Part shown: positions 52,176 through 61,150 of the stretch, one piece after another | Numbering within the stretch: the first letter of the stretch is position 1 | Layout: every line of letters begins with the position of its first letter | NCBI RefSeq assembly: GCF_001598255.1 | Contig: NZ_BCYP01000033.1 | Coordinates: 1-64,000 of the forward strand | Length of the DNA: 64,000 bases | DNA from: Mitsuaria chitosanitabida ATCC BAA-476 = NBRC 102408 | GTDB taxonomy: Bacteria > Pseudomonadota > Gammaproteobacteria > Burkholderiales > Burkholderiaceae_C | Direction: 5' to 3' | The notes under the pieces: model-generated | Told to the model about the DNA's origin: nothing | The model's database searches: none | The model's input: only the letters and a program-made list of their open reading frames with translations | Translations under genes and position numbers: made by a program

Positions 52176-52868
52176 ATGCCGACGCCACTGCCAGCCTCCC
52201 TCCTTCTCGACATGCCCGCCGGACGGCAGGACCCTGTGCCCACCCTCGTGCTCGCGCCTGGCGCCAGCTACCACCTGCGCAAGCCCCTGATGGATCGCCT
52301 CGCCCGGGTGCTGTGCGAGCGCGGCATCGCGGTCCTCCGCTTCAACTGGGCCTATCTCGACGTGACGCCGAAAGGGGCGCCCTCCGACGACCTGTCGGTC
52401 GAGCTCGCGGAGCTGCAGGCGGTCATCGCGTTCGCGCGTGACGACGCGCGTCTACGGACGGATCGCCTGGTCGTCGCGGGCAAGTCGATGGGCTCCGTCG
52501 TCGCCGCGCGTGCCTTCGCGGCCGATGCCTTGCTCGCTGGCGCGGTCCTGCTGACGCCGCTGCTGTCGCAGCCCGGTGCCGCCCCCCTCGCGACGACCGA
52601 CGGCGCCGAACGGTACTACGGCGAGCTCCGGGCCGACCACCGTCCCTCGCTGCTCGTCAGCGGCGACCAGGACCCGTATTGCGATCCGCGCGACCTTCAT
52701 CGATTCGCGACCGCCTCGACGGCGGCCATGCGCGTCGCCGTGGTGGACGGCGATCACGGCTTCGGGACCCCGGGGCTGACGGGCGATGCGGCCGATGCGG
52801 CTCTCGCGCGGTCGCATGACGTCGTCGCCCGACGGGTTGCCGACTTCATGGACACGGCGTTCGGCTGA
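52176..52868 (+). CDS. Alpha/beta hydrolase (KANL3/Tex30-like)
   Basis: A 230-residue cytoplasmic alpha/beta hydrolase: TLVLAPGASYH at the first strand, nucleophile elbow VVAGKSMGSVVA with Ser104, acid in LLVSGDQDPYCDP, and His in VVDGDHGFGTP. This pattern matches the KANL3/Tex30 (predicted dienelactone-hydrolase-like) group; substrate unknown. Start chosen at 52176 by alignment of the N-terminal strand; the frame is open upstream. Confidence 0.82.
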   Translation: MPTPLPASLLLDMPAGRQDPVPTLVLAPGASYHLRKPLMDRLARVLCERGIAVLRFNWAYLDVTPKGAPSDDLSVELAELQAVIAFARDDARLRTDRLVVAGKSMGSVVAARAFAADALLAGAVLLTPLLSQPGAAPLATTDGAERYYGELRADHRPSLLVSGDQDPYCDPRDLHRFATASTAAMRVAVVDGDHGFGTPGLTGDAADAALARSHDVVARRVADFMDTAFG

Positions 52869-52896
52869 GCGTCGATGTCGACGTCGGACCGCCTTT

Positions 52897-54084
52897 CTAT
52901 TTCCTCTCCGCCGTCAGCGCCGCCGTGATCGCGTCCCGCAGCGGGAACAGGTGATCGTTCCCGTTGAACTCCGCGTCCGGGCTGTTGCCCGTGTGCACGA
53001 TCACGACCTTCGCGATCGGGTCGACGAAGATGTTCTGCCCGTTCGTGCCCCATGCGAAGGACCGGCCGCCCGCCACCTGCGGGATCCAGATGTGCAGTCC
53101 GTAGTACGGCACCTTGGCCGGCTGCGGCTTGTCGCGACGCAGCGTCGTCATCTGCTCGATCCAGGCCTGGGGCACGACCTGGCGCTCGCCCACGCGGCCG
53201 CCGTTCATGAGGAGCAGTCCCAGCCGCGCATAGTCCCGCAGCGACGCGACGAACTGCCCTTGCACGCCCTCCTGCCCCGCGCGGTTCTTGACCCAGTAGG
53301 CCGGCGCCTGCGCGCCCATCGGCGCCCACAGCCGCTTGGCGAGGTAGTCGGTGTTGCTCATGCCGGTGCGCTCGCTGAGCATCAGCCCCAGCACCGCCGT
53401 CACCGCGCCGTTGTAGTTGAAGACCTTGCCCGCCGGATCCTTGTCCTTCTTCGCCGCGAGGTAGGCCCGCACGTCGGTGAGCGGTTCGATCATGGGATTC
53501 GTCGCCTGGTTGTCCGAGGTCTCGCCCGGCCGGAACGAATTCTTCAGCGCGACGCCCGAGCTCATGCGCAGCAGGTCTTCCACCGTGTCGTCGGCGAAGG
53601 CGCTGTCGCGGAAGTCCGGCAAGACGGCCGCCACGCGCTCGTCGAGCGACAGCCTGCCCTCGCCGATCGCGATGCCGATCAGCAGCGACAGGACGGTCTT
53701 GGACATCGACGCCGACAGCAGCGAGGTCGTGGGCTGCGCATGCTGCAGATAGCGCTCGTAGACGATCTGGCCCTCATGCATCACCAGGAAGCCGGTCGTG
53801 CAGAACTTGCCGAAGTAGTCCTCGAGCGGGATCGCCGTCGTGCTGCCGCGCGGCTTGTAGCTCACCGGTCCGAGCGCCTGCCCGGTCGGCAGCGGCTCGA
53901 CAGTCGCGGCCGCCGGCGCCTCGTTGCGCGGGAACCGCTTCTGCGGGTCGAGGTAGACGCTCTGGCAGCCCGAGGCGGTCTGCGCCTGCGCGACACCGAC
54001 GCTGCTCAGGACGCCGATCGCGGCACCGATCACGGTGCCCAGGCCGACGGCGACACGCGCCAGCCGACGAGTGTTCTGTTTCAT
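52897..54084 (-). CDS. Secreted class-C beta-lactamase-like serine hydrolase
   Basis: A 395-residue protein with a signal peptide (VGLGTVIGAAIGVLSSVGVAQA). The beta-lactamase family Ser-x-x-Lys is SMSK with Ser126 and Lys129; Tyr224 lies in FNYNGAVTAV; the third motif is WGTNGQN rather than KTG. This profile is that of EstB/6-aminohexanoate-dimer hydrolase (NylB)-like esterases and amidases more than of true AmpC, so resistance to beta-lactams should not be assumed. Monocistronic, convergent with the alpha/beta hydrolase gene. Confidence 0.87.
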   Translation of the reverse strand: MKQNTRRLARVAVGLGTVIGAAIGVLSSVGVAQAQTASGCQSVYLDPQKRFPRNEAPAAATVEPLPTGQALGPVSYKPRGSTTAIPLEDYFGKFCTTGFLVMHEGQIVYERYLQHAQPTTSLLSASMSKTVLSLLIGIAIGEGRLSLDERVAAVLPDFRDSAFADDTVEDLLRMSSGVALKNSFRPGETSDNQATNPMIEPLTDVRAYLAAKKDKDPAGKVFNYNGAVTAVLGLMLSERTGMSNTDYLAKRLWAPMGAQAPAYWVKNRAGQEGVQGQFVASLRDYARLGLLLMNGGRVGERQVVPQAWIEQMTTLRRDKPQPAKVPYYGLHIWIPQVAGGRSFAWGTNGQNIFVDPIAKVVIVHTGNSPDAEFNGNDHLFPLRDAITAALTAERK

Positions 54085-54222
54085 GCTTCGCTCCCTTGGC
54101 GGCGCACGATACCGCGCCGGAGCGTCACGTCGAGGTGCCTTTCCTCAGGCCACCGTCGCCTGCGTCGGCGACAGCCTCGCAGGACGCCGTCAAGGCGGCG
54201 TCACGATGAGGTCGAGGGCCGC

Positions 54223-55368
54223 TCAGCCCGCCAGCAGCTGCCGCACGCGATCGCGGTGCATGCCGCGCAGCGCCGGCAGCAGCGCGCCGACGTCGGTGTA
54301 CTCCGCGCCGGAAAGCGAGCGCGACAGGGTGTCCGCCAAGGCCCCGGCCTGCGCCGGCGCCAAGCCCGAGGCCGAGCGCGAGGCGACGGCGTCGAGCTGC
54401 TCGCTCAGGCGCTCGCGCGCCTGCGCGAGCTTGGGCTGGGCCTGCAGCAACTGACCCAGCGCCAGGCGCTGGCCCGCCGCATCCTTGAGGTCCCAGCGCT
54501 GCGGCTGCATCGCCTCGGGCGCCGGATCCAGCAGCGCGCGCACCGGCTGGCCGCTCGGGAAGCGCTTGCCCTCGCCGCGCAGCGTCATGCCGTCGCGCAG
54601 CGCCGGCCATTGCGACTCCGACACGCTGAACACGATCTCCTGGCCCTGCGTCTGCACGGTGAGGCCCGCGGGGGACAGGGCCTTGGCCAGCGCCTGCAGC
54701 TGCTGCTGCGTGCCCTCGCCGTCCAGCGTCACCGCGATGGCCACCGGCTTGCCGCTGCCGCCGTCCTGCGACTGCCCGGGCAGTTGCAGGCGCAGCGTCT
54801 CGCGTCCGCCCTGCTCCAGCACCGACAGGTCCAGCCCGCGCAGCTTGAAGCGCTGGCGCGAGGCGCCGTCCTGCGGCGCGGTCTGCAGGTCGCCGTCGAC
54901 CCGGCCGGCCGCGTCGCGGCTGCGCTGCGACCACAGCTGGCGCAACTGGTCGACCTGGCTGTTCAGCGCGGCGGTGGGCTCGGCCTGGCGCGCCAGCGTG
55001 GCGCTCAGCCCGCCCTTGAGCTGCTGCATCGACGCCGCGAGGCGATCGAGGTAGTCCAGGCCTTGTTGAAGACGGCCCACCTGGCCTTGCGCGCCGGGCT
55101 CGCGCGCCGCGGGCGCGGCGTCGTCACCGCGCAGCGGCGTCGGCGCGAAGGTCGTCGGCGCGAGCGTCGAGGGCGACGGCGTCGCGACCGCGACGGACGA
55201 CGCCTGCGTCGCGAGGCCGGCCGCCTCGGCGCCACCGGACCAGGCCGCGCGCTGCGCCCCGGGCGACAGCGCGTCCCCCGACGCGTTCAGCAGCCCGCGC
55301 TGCGCCGGCGCGGCCAGCGCATGGGACGGGGACGTCGTGGAGGTCGAGCCGGTGGTGGCGGGCAGCAT
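54223..55368 (-). CDS. Unrecognised protein encoded at the end of the flagellar operon
   Basis: A 381-residue protein starting 100 bases after flgL in the same direction. The first 120 residues are low in complexity (Ala, Ser, Thr, Pro), with no signal peptide. The middle (about 135-280) looks folded, with a strand-rich part FKLRGLDLSVLEQGGRETLR and PVAIAVTLDGEGTQQQLQAL. The C-terminal part (about 300-380) is helical. The layout (disordered Ala/Pro/Ser N-terminus, compact C-terminus) recalls FliK hook-length proteins, but the FliK C-terminal signature was not recognised. Probably a flagellum-associated gene by position. The start at 55368 has no strong ribosome site. Confidence 0.65.
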   Translation of the reverse strand: MLPATTGSTSTTSPSHALAAPAQRGLLNASGDALSPGAQRAAWSGGAEAAGLATQASSVAVATPSPSTLAPTTFAPTPLRGDDAAPAAREPGAQGQVGRLQQGLDYLDRLAASMQQLKGGLSATLARQAEPTAALNSQVDQLRQLWSQRSRDAAGRVDGDLQTAPQDGASRQRFKLRGLDLSVLEQGGRETLRLQLPGQSQDGGSGKPVAIAVTLDGEGTQQQLQALAKALSPAGLTVQTQGQEIVFSVSESQWPALRDGMTLRGEGKRFPSGQPVRALLDPAPEAMQPQRWDLKDAAGQRLALGQLLQAQPKLAQARERLSEQLDAVASRSASGLAPAQAGALADTLSRSLSGAEYTDVGALLPALRGMHRDRVRQLLAG

Positions 55369-55468
55369 CGTGGAAAAGCGTCGCGGAGAAGGTCGTTCGG
55401 AAGGGGCGGTCGGCGGTGGCGTTCAGTCGGTCGTGGGAGAGGCGCCGAGGCCGGGGAAGGCGCCGCGA

Positions 55469-56350
55469 TCAGAGCGCGTCGAACAGGCTCAGCTGGCTGA
55501 CCTTGGCGTAGGCCTTCTGCGTCGCCTGCAGCGCCAGCGTGTAGCTGTTCAGGCGGGTCGAGGCCTCGCCGTAGTCGATCTGGCCGATGTCCAGGGCGCT
55601 CTGCTGGTTCGCCAGGCTCACCGAGGCGTGGTTCGAGTCCAGCGTGGTCAGGATGTTCTGACGCCCGCCGAGCTGGCCGATCTTGCCGGACACCGCGTTC
55701 AACTGCTGGTCCAGCGCGTCGATCATGGCCTGCACGTTGGCATGCGCGCCGTCGGCCGTCACGCCGGGCGTCGCGAGCTGGCCCTGCAGCGCGTTGAGCT
55801 GCTGCAGGAAGCTGCCCATGGTCTCCAGCGAGACGTTGCCCGCGACGGTCATGTTGTCCGCCACCGCCACGTCCTGCGTCTGCGAGTTGCCCTGGAAGGC
55901 GTAGGCGGCATCCACCGTCGGCTGGTCGCTGGCGGTGCCGGAGAACAGGTAGCGTCCCTCGGCGTTCTTGCTGTTGGCCAGGAACAGCAGGCTGTCGTGC
56001 AGGGTCTTGAGCGATCCCGACATCGCGTTCAGGTCCGGCCCGGTGTTGCCCGCGTCGGCCGCCCACACCAGCAGGTCGCGCGTGGCCTGCAGGTCTTCCT
56101 TGATGCTGTCCAGCGTGACCTCGCTGGTCTTGAGCCGGCTCTGCAGCGCGCCGATGTTGTCGCGGTACTGTCCCAGCGAGGCCTCGTCGCGCGACAGGCG
56201 CGCCAGGCGCAGCGCCGCGATGCTGTCGTCCGAGGGCACCAGCACGCGCTGACCCGACGCCATCTGCTTCATCGCCTTGGCGATGCCCTCGTTGGCGGCC
56301 TGCAGCGCGCTGTTCATCGTCGTGTGGTACTGGTTGCTGGCGATGCGCAT
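55469..56350 (-). CDS. flgL: Flagellar hook-filament junction protein FlgL (HAP3)
   Basis: A 293-residue flagellin-like protein: MRIASNQYHTTMNSALQAAN and SGQRVLVPSDDSIAALRLAR are the conserved N-terminal D0/D1 parts, NAEGRYLFSGT the mid region, and the C-terminal helix ends with SLFDAL. FlgL joins the hook to the filament. It lies 49 bases after flgK. Confidence 0.95.
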   Translation of the reverse strand: MRIASNQYHTTMNSALQAANEGIAKAMKQMASGQRVLVPSDDSIAALRLARLSRDEASLGQYRDNIGALQSRLKTSEVTLDSIKEDLQATRDLLVWAADAGNTGPDLNAMSGSLKTLHDSLLFLANSKNAEGRYLFSGTASDQPTVDAAYAFQGNSQTQDVAVADNMTVAGNVSLETMGSFLQQLNALQGQLATPGVTADGAHANVQAMIDALDQQLNAVSGKIGQLGGRQNILTTLDSNHASVSLANQQSALDIGQIDYGEASTRLNSYTLALQATQKAYAKVSQLSLFDAL

Positions 56351-56399
56351 GGCGGTCCTTCGCGTCTCGGGGTCGGTCGGTTCAGTCGTCGCGCGGGGC

Positions 56400-57767
56400 T
56401 CAGCCCAGCATCTGCAGCGTGGCGTCGAACAGCTGGTTCGCCACCGCCACCACCTTCATGTTGGACTGGTACATCTGCTGGTACTGCATGAGGTTGATCG
56501 CCTCCTCGTCGCTGTTGACGCCGGCGCTGGACTTCCAGTCCTCCTCCGCCTGGTCGCGCACCGTGGTTGCGGTCTTCTGCGCGCCCTGGTTCAGCGAGCT
56601 CGCCACGCCCAGCTTGCCCACCAGCTGCGTGAACACGTCGCCGGTCACGACCTGCGCGGTCCCCACGGCGTTGCCGGCCGAGTCATAGGTGGTCATCGTC
56701 AGCGGCTTGTTCTTCAGCGCGACCAGCAGCTTCAGGTTGCCGCTGTCGCCGCTGACCGTGGGGCTGCTGGAGAAGGCCAGCTGGCTGGCGGTGATGCCGG
56801 TCATCTTGAGCCGGCCGCCGGAGGTGTCGAACAGCGGCGCGCCCGGCGTGGCCGCCGGCGGCGCGTAGCCGGCCGCCAGCTGCGTGTTGAAGGCGTTGCC
56901 CAGGCCCACGGCCAGTTCCTGGAGCGAGGTCTGCATCGGGCCCAGCACCTGCTTCTGCAGGTCGGCCAGGCCGCCCAGCTGGCCGCCCTGCCCCACGTCG
57001 CTCATCTTGAACGAGGTGCTGGCGAAGTTGACGGTGAGCTGCGACGGACCGTTGGCCGCCAGCGTGGCCGCGTCGGCGCCCACCACCAGCGGCTGGCCGC
57101 CCTTGAGCGAGACGCTCTTGGCGCCGTCCGGCGTGTCCACCACCTGCACGCCCACCAGGGCCGACAGGGCCTTGATCTTCTCGTCGCGCGCGTCCTGCAG
57201 GCCGGCGTCGTTGGTGCCGCCACTGCGGCCCGCGGCGATCTGCTTGTTCAGCAGCGCGATGTCCTGGGTCAGCGCGTTGACCTGGTTGATGACGCCGTCG
57301 CGCTGCGTGGCGATGGCGGTCTGCTGGTTGGCGAAGAGCTGCTGCAGCGAGTCGAAGCGCTTGACCAGGCCGTCGGCGGCGGTGATCACCGCCTCGCGCA
57401 GCGGACCCGATTCGGGCTGGACGCTGGCGGCGTTGAGCGCGGCGAAGAACTGGTCGATGCCGTTGTTGATGTTGGCCGTGTCGTCGGACATGACCTGCTC
57501 GAGCTGCGTCAGGTAGTTCTGCCCGGCCTGGTACTGGCCCAGCTGGCTGGTGGCCTGCCAGAGCTGCACGTTCTTGAAGTTGTCGGCGAAGCGCAGCAGC
57601 GCCGAGACCTGCACGCCCGCGCCGCCGGTGGGCGTCTGCAGCGAGCCCAGCAGCACGCCCGTGCGGGTGTAGCCCGGGGTCATCGCGTTGGCGACGTTCT
57701 GGCTGGTGGCGGTCAGCGCGGCCTGGGCGGCCTGGGCGCCGGTGAGGCCGTTGAGAAGCATGCTCAT
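56400..57767 (-). CDS. flgK: Flagellar hook-associated protein FlgK (HAP1)
   Basis: A 455-residue junction protein, with the conserved N-terminus (LLNGLTGAQAAQAALTATSQ NVANAMTPGYTR region) and C-terminal EEAINLMQYQQMYQSNMKVV. It forms the first ring between hook and filament. Shorter than the E. coli protein (547), so the exposed middle domain is reduced. A second ATG two codons in (57761) is possible. Confidence 0.95.
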   Translation of the reverse strand: MSMLLNGLTGAQAAQAALTATSQNVANAMTPGYTRTGVLLGSLQTPTGGAGVQVSALLRFADNFKNVQLWQATSQLGQYQAGQNYLTQLEQVMSDDTANINNGIDQFFAALNAASVQPESGPLREAVITAADGLVKRFDSLQQLFANQQTAIATQRDGVINQVNALTQDIALLNKQIAAGRSGGTNDAGLQDARDEKIKALSALVGVQVVDTPDGAKSVSLKGGQPLVVGADAATLAANGPSQLTVNFASTSFKMSDVGQGGQLGGLADLQKQVLGPMQTSLQELAVGLGNAFNTQLAAGYAPPAATPGAPLFDTSGGRLKMTGITASQLAFSSSPTVSGDSGNLKLLVALKNKPLTMTTYDSAGNAVGTAQVVTGDVFTQLVGKLGVASSLNQGAQKTATTVRDQAEEDWKSSAGVNSDEEAINLMQYQQMYQSNMKVVAVANQLFDATLQMLG

Positions 57768-57849
57768 GGTGTCTGGTGCTCGTGCGTGAGGCCCTCGGGC
57801 CGGGCCGTCGGGCGTTTGCGTGAGGCCATCGGCGGGAGGCCGGTGGCGA

Positions 57850-58263
57850 TCAGGCCGCTGTCTTCCCGTGGGAAGGCGACCCGGCGGCGCCGGAACTTAA
57901 GTCGGCGCCCGGCGCGCCGGCCGCGGCCCGGGCGGCCTGCGCCTGCGCGGCCTGTGGCAGGACCTGCCTGAGCATCAGGTCCGCGATGCCGAAGGCGCGC
58001 TGCTGGGCCAGCGTGTCGGCCACCAGGCCGTCGGCCAGGTCCAGCATGTCCTGGTTGACGCGCTTCTTGTCGGGACTGTCCTCGTCGGCCAGCGCGCGCG
58101 TGCCGGCGCGCATCTGGCTGATCATCTGCTTGATGAAGAAGGCCTCGAACTTGACGGCGGCATCGGTGGCCTTGGCCTGGGTGCGCGCGTCGACGGCGGG
58201 GAGGACGTCGGCGGCGGCGTCGCCCGCCTGCGGCGCCTGCTGAAGTTCGATCGATCTCGTCAT
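57850..58263 (-). CDS. flgJ: Single-domain FlgJ, rod-binding protein without muramidase domain
   Basis: A 137-residue protein comprising only the N-terminal rod-binding domain of FlgJ (DAAVKFEAFFIKQMISQMRA; GIADLMLRQVLPQ). It caps the growing flagellar rod. The C-terminal peptidoglycan hydrolase (GH73) domain found in the roughly 310-residue FlgJ of many beta- and gammaproteobacteria is absent; an Ala/Gly/Ser tail and a stop follow. Two REP-like palindromes lie between flgI and this gene. Confidence 0.92.
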   Translation of the reverse strand: MTRSIELQQAPQAGDAAADVLPAVDARTQAKATDAAVKFEAFFIKQMISQMRAGTRALADEDSPDKKRVNQDMLDLADGLVADTLAQQRAFGIADLMLRQVLPQAAQAQAARAAAGAPGADLSSGAAGSPSHGKTAA

Positions 58264-58276
58264 GTTTTCTCCGTAT

Positions 58277-58316
58277 TCCCCTCTCCCGCTGCGCGGGAGA
58301 GTGGTGGGGGTGAGGG
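58277..58316. repeat. REP-like palindrome in the flgI-flgJ gap
   Basis: CTCTCCCGC/GCGGGAGAG stem followed by GGGGGTGAGGG, i.e. the repeat family in the orientation opposite to the copy at 58377. Confidence 0.78.
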
Positions 58317-58376
58317 CCGTCGCACGGCCTGAGCGCTCTTCGGGGTCTCGCGACTGACGCTCCCGGCCTGCACCGT

Positions 58377-58420
58377 CCCTCACCCCCCGCCCTCTCCCAC
58401 TCCGTGGGCGAGGGGGCCGC
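58377..58420. repeat. REP-like palindrome in the flgI-flgJ gap
   Basis: CCCTCACCCCCCGCC flank plus CTCTCCCAC and GTGGGCGAG arms, facing the copy at 58277 across about 60 bases. Together they could fold into a large cruciform inside the flagellar operon. Confidence 0.75.
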
Positions 58421-58447
58421 AAGCGCCCGGCGCTTTCGAGGGGGTCT

Positions 58448-59545
58448 TCAGATGACCTGCAGCTCCCCCTCGATCGCCCCCGCCTGATCCAGCGCCTGGA
58501 GGATGGCCATCAGGTCGTCCGGATTCGCGCCGATGCTGTTGACCATGTCCACGATGGCCTGCAACGACGTGCCCGCCGGCCAGCGGAACATCCGCCCGTC
58601 GCCCTGGTCCACCTTGACCTGCGACTGCGGCACCGTGCGCGTCTGGCCCTGGCTCAGCGCGTTGGGCTGGCTCACGCGCGGCGTCTCGCTGATCACCACC
58701 TTGAGCGATCCATGCGACACCGCCGCCGGCCGCACCTTGACTCCGTCGGAGATCACGACCGTCCCGGTGCGCGAGTTGAAGATCACCCGCGGCAGCGCCT
58801 GCGCCGCATCGATGGACAACGCCTCCAGCTGCGCGACGAAGGCCACGCGCTGGGTCGGCTCCGCCGGCGCGCGCACCGCGACGCTGCTGCCGTCGCGGGT
58901 CGAGGCCACGCCTTCGCCGAAGCGGCGGTTCACCGCGTCGACGATCTGCGTCGCGGTCTGGAAACCGGGACGCTTGAGGTTGAGCACCACGTCGGGACGG
59001 GTGTCGAAATCGGTGGCGATCTCGCGCTCGATGGTCGCGCCGTTGGGCACGCGGCCGGTGGTCGGCGTGTTGACCGTGACGCTGGAGCCGCTCTGTCCCT
59101 GCGCGCTCAGCCCCGTGACCACCATGTTGCCCTGCGCCAGCGCATAGACCTCGCCGTCGGCGGCATGCAGCTCGGTCAGCATCAGCGTGCCGCCGCGCAG
59201 GCTCTTGGCGTCGCCCAGCGAGGACACGGTGATGTCGATGGCCTGGCCGCGCCGATAGCCGGCCGGGAAGCTGGCGCTGACCATGACGGTCGCGACGTTG
59301 CGCGACTTGGCCTCGGTCTTCTCCGGCAGCTTCACGCCGAACTGCTTGAGCAGGTTGGCCACCGACTGGCCGGCGAACTTCACCTGCGTGCTGTCGCCGC
59401 TGCCGTTCAGGCCCACCACCAGGCCGTAGCCCAGCAGCTGGTTCTCGCGCACGCCCTCGACGTCCACGAGCTGGCGCAGCGACTGCGCGGCGAAGGCGCC
59501 TCCGGCGGCCAGGCCCAGGCTCAGCGCGATCAGCAGTTTCTTCAT
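58448..59545 (-). CDS. flgI: Flagellar P-ring protein FlgI
   Basis: A 365-residue periplasmic ring protein with a signal peptide ([19 protein letters not shown]) and FlgI signatures [20 protein letters not shown] and [20 protein letters not shown]. FlgI assembles around the rod in the peptidoglycan. The ATG at 59545 is preferred because GAGG is 9 bases upstream and the signal peptide then starts with two Lys; the ATG three codons earlier is possible. Confidence 0.96.
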   Translation of the reverse strand: MKKLLIALSLGLAAGGAFAAQSLRQLVDVEGVRENQLLGYGLVVGLNGSGDSTQVKFAGQSVANLLKQFGVKLPEKTEAKSRNVATVMVSASFPAGYRRGQAIDITVSSLGDAKSLRGGTLMLTELHAADGEVYALAQGNMVVTGLSAQGQSGSSVTVNTPTTGRVPNGATIEREIATDFDTRPDVVLNLKRPGFQTATQIVDAVNRRFGEGVASTRDGSSVAVRAPAEPTQRVAFVAQLEALSIDAAQALPRVIFNSRTGTVVISDGVKVRPAAVSHGSLKVVISETPRVSQPNALSQGQTRTVPQSQVKVDQGDGRMFRWPAGTSLQAIVDMVNSIGANPDDLMAILQALDQAGAIEGELQVI

Positions 59546-59629
59546 GTCGGTCATCCTCGATGGGGCCGGTTCACCCGGGTCGGGTCGTTTCGGTCGGATC
59601 AGGCGAATCGATCGGATCGATCGGGTCGC

Positions 59630-60286
59630 TCAGATGGGATTCCAGGGACTGTTGAACCAGCGGCTCAGCCAGCCCGGGGTGTTGGCGTCGGCCAGCTGGC
59701 CGCGACCGCTGTAGGCGATGCGCGCGTTGGCCACGCGCTGCGAGGACACGCGGTTCTCGCTGTCGACGTCGGCGGGCCGCACGTAGCCGGCCACGCGCAT
59801 CAGCTCCTCGCCCTGGTTCAGGGTCAGGCTCTTCTCGCCTGCCACGCGCAGCAGGCCGTTGCCCATCACTTCCTGCACGACGACGGTGATCGCGCCCTGC
59901 AGCGTGTTCTGCTGCGTGCTGCTGCCGCTGCCGTTGAAGTCGCGGTTGCCGTTGATGCCGTACGCGCGCGACTTGCCGTTCAGGTCCAGGCTGAAGTCGG
60001 AGCCGCTCTTCTTGCCGCTCTGCGTGGCGGCGCTCTTGCTCGCCTGCGTCGCCTCCTCCAGCACCACCGTCAGCACGTCACCCGCGCGGAAGGCGCGGGT
60101 GTCGGCGATCAGGCTGGCGCTGCGGCCCGCGACGAAGACGCCGCCGCCCTGCGGCCGCGGCGTGGCCGCGATCGGCAGCGGCAGCTGGCCGGGATCGGCG
60201 CTGGGCAGCTGCGGCGGCGCCATGGCGGCGCAGCCGGAAAGCACCGCCAGCGCGGCCAGGACGGAGAGCGGAGCGACGCGCTTCAT
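59630..60286 (-). CDS. flgH: Flagellar L-ring lipoprotein FlgH
   Basis: A 218-residue outer-membrane lipoprotein with lipobox LSGC (Cys19) and the FlgH signature features DVLTVVLEEATQASKSAATQ, GITVVVQEV-like strand (AITVVVQEVMGNGLLRVAGE) and YVRPADVDSENRVSS. Forms the L ring with FlgI beneath it. Starts 11 bases after flgG. Confidence 0.96.
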   Translation of the reverse strand: MKRVAPLSVLAALAVLSGCAAMAPPQLPSADPGQLPLPIAATPRPQGGGVFVAGRSASLIADTRAFRAGDVLTVVLEEATQASKSAATQSGKKSGSDFSLDLNGKSRAYGINGNRDFNGSGSSTQQNTLQGAITVVVQEVMGNGLLRVAGEKSLTLNQGEELMRVAGYVRPADVDSENRVSSQRVANARIAYSGRGQLADANTPGWLSRWFNSPWNPI

Positions 60287-60297
60287 GACGGCTCCGA

Positions 60298-61086
60298 TCA
60301 GCGCGCGGCTTGCGCCAGCGTCTGCAGCATGTTGTCGGCGGCGGACAGCACCTTGGTGTTCATCTCGTAGGTGCGCTGGGCCGCGATCATGTCGACCATC
60401 TCCTCGACGACCTGCACGTTCGAGCCTTCCAGCGCGCCCTGCTTGAGCTTGCCCAGGCCGTTCTCGCCCGGGACGCCTTCGGTGGGCGCGCCGCTGGCCG
60501 CGGTCTCCTGGAACAGGTTGTCGCCCAGCGCCAGCAGGCCGGCCGGGTTCACGAACTGCGTCAGGCGCAGCTGGCCGATCTCCTGCGGCACCGCGCTGGT
60601 CGACAGCGTCGCGGTGACGACGCCGTTCTCGCCGATGGTGATGCCGGTGGCGCCCGCCGGGATGGTGATCTCCGGCTGGATGCGCTGGCCCTGGGCGGTC
60701 ACCAGGCGGCCTTCCGGACTGGGCTGCAGCTGGCCGGCGCGGGTGTAGGCCGGACGACCGTTGGGGCCCTCGACCTGCAGGAAGCCGTTGCCCACGATGG
60801 CCACGTCCAGGTTCTGGCCGGTGGTCTGCAGGCTGCCGTTGGTGAAGACCTTCTGCGTGCCGACCATGCGCGTGCCGTTGCCCAGCTGCACGCCGGTCGG
60901 CGCCGCGGTGCCGTCCTCGGTCTGCGCGCCGGGCTGGCGCTCGACCTGATAGAACAGGTCCTCGAACATCACGCGGTCGCGCTTGAAGCCGACGGTGTTG
61001 ACGTTGGCCAGGTTGTTGGCGATGGCCTGCAGCTTCGCGTCCTGCGCCTGCACACCGGTCTTGCTGATCCACATGGCGGGGTTCAT
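60298..61086 (-). CDS. flgG: Flagellar distal rod protein FlgG
   Basis: A 262-residue rod protein: MNPAMWISKTGVQAQDAKLQ followed by ANNLANVNTVGFKRDRVMF, the type II rod/hook N-terminal motif, and a C-terminus SNVQVVEEMVDMIAAQRTYE. Length is exactly typical (260-262). Confidence 0.97.
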   Translation of the reverse strand: MNPAMWISKTGVQAQDAKLQAIANNLANVNTVGFKRDRVMFEDLFYQVERQPGAQTEDGTAAPTGVQLGNGTRMVGTQKVFTNGSLQTTGQNLDVAIVGNGFLQVEGPNGRPAYTRAGQLQPSPEGRLVTAQGQRIQPEITIPAGATGITIGENGVVTATLSTSAVPQEIGQLRLTQFVNPAGLLALGDNLFQETAASGAPTEGVPGENGLGKLKQGALEGSNVQVVEEMVDMIAAQRTYEMNTKVLSAADNMLQTLAQAAR

Positions 61087-61150
61087 CGGGGGCTCCTTCG
61101 GGGAATTCGGTTTCGGTTGTCGTGTCGGTCGGCGGTCGGTCCCGGGCGCG

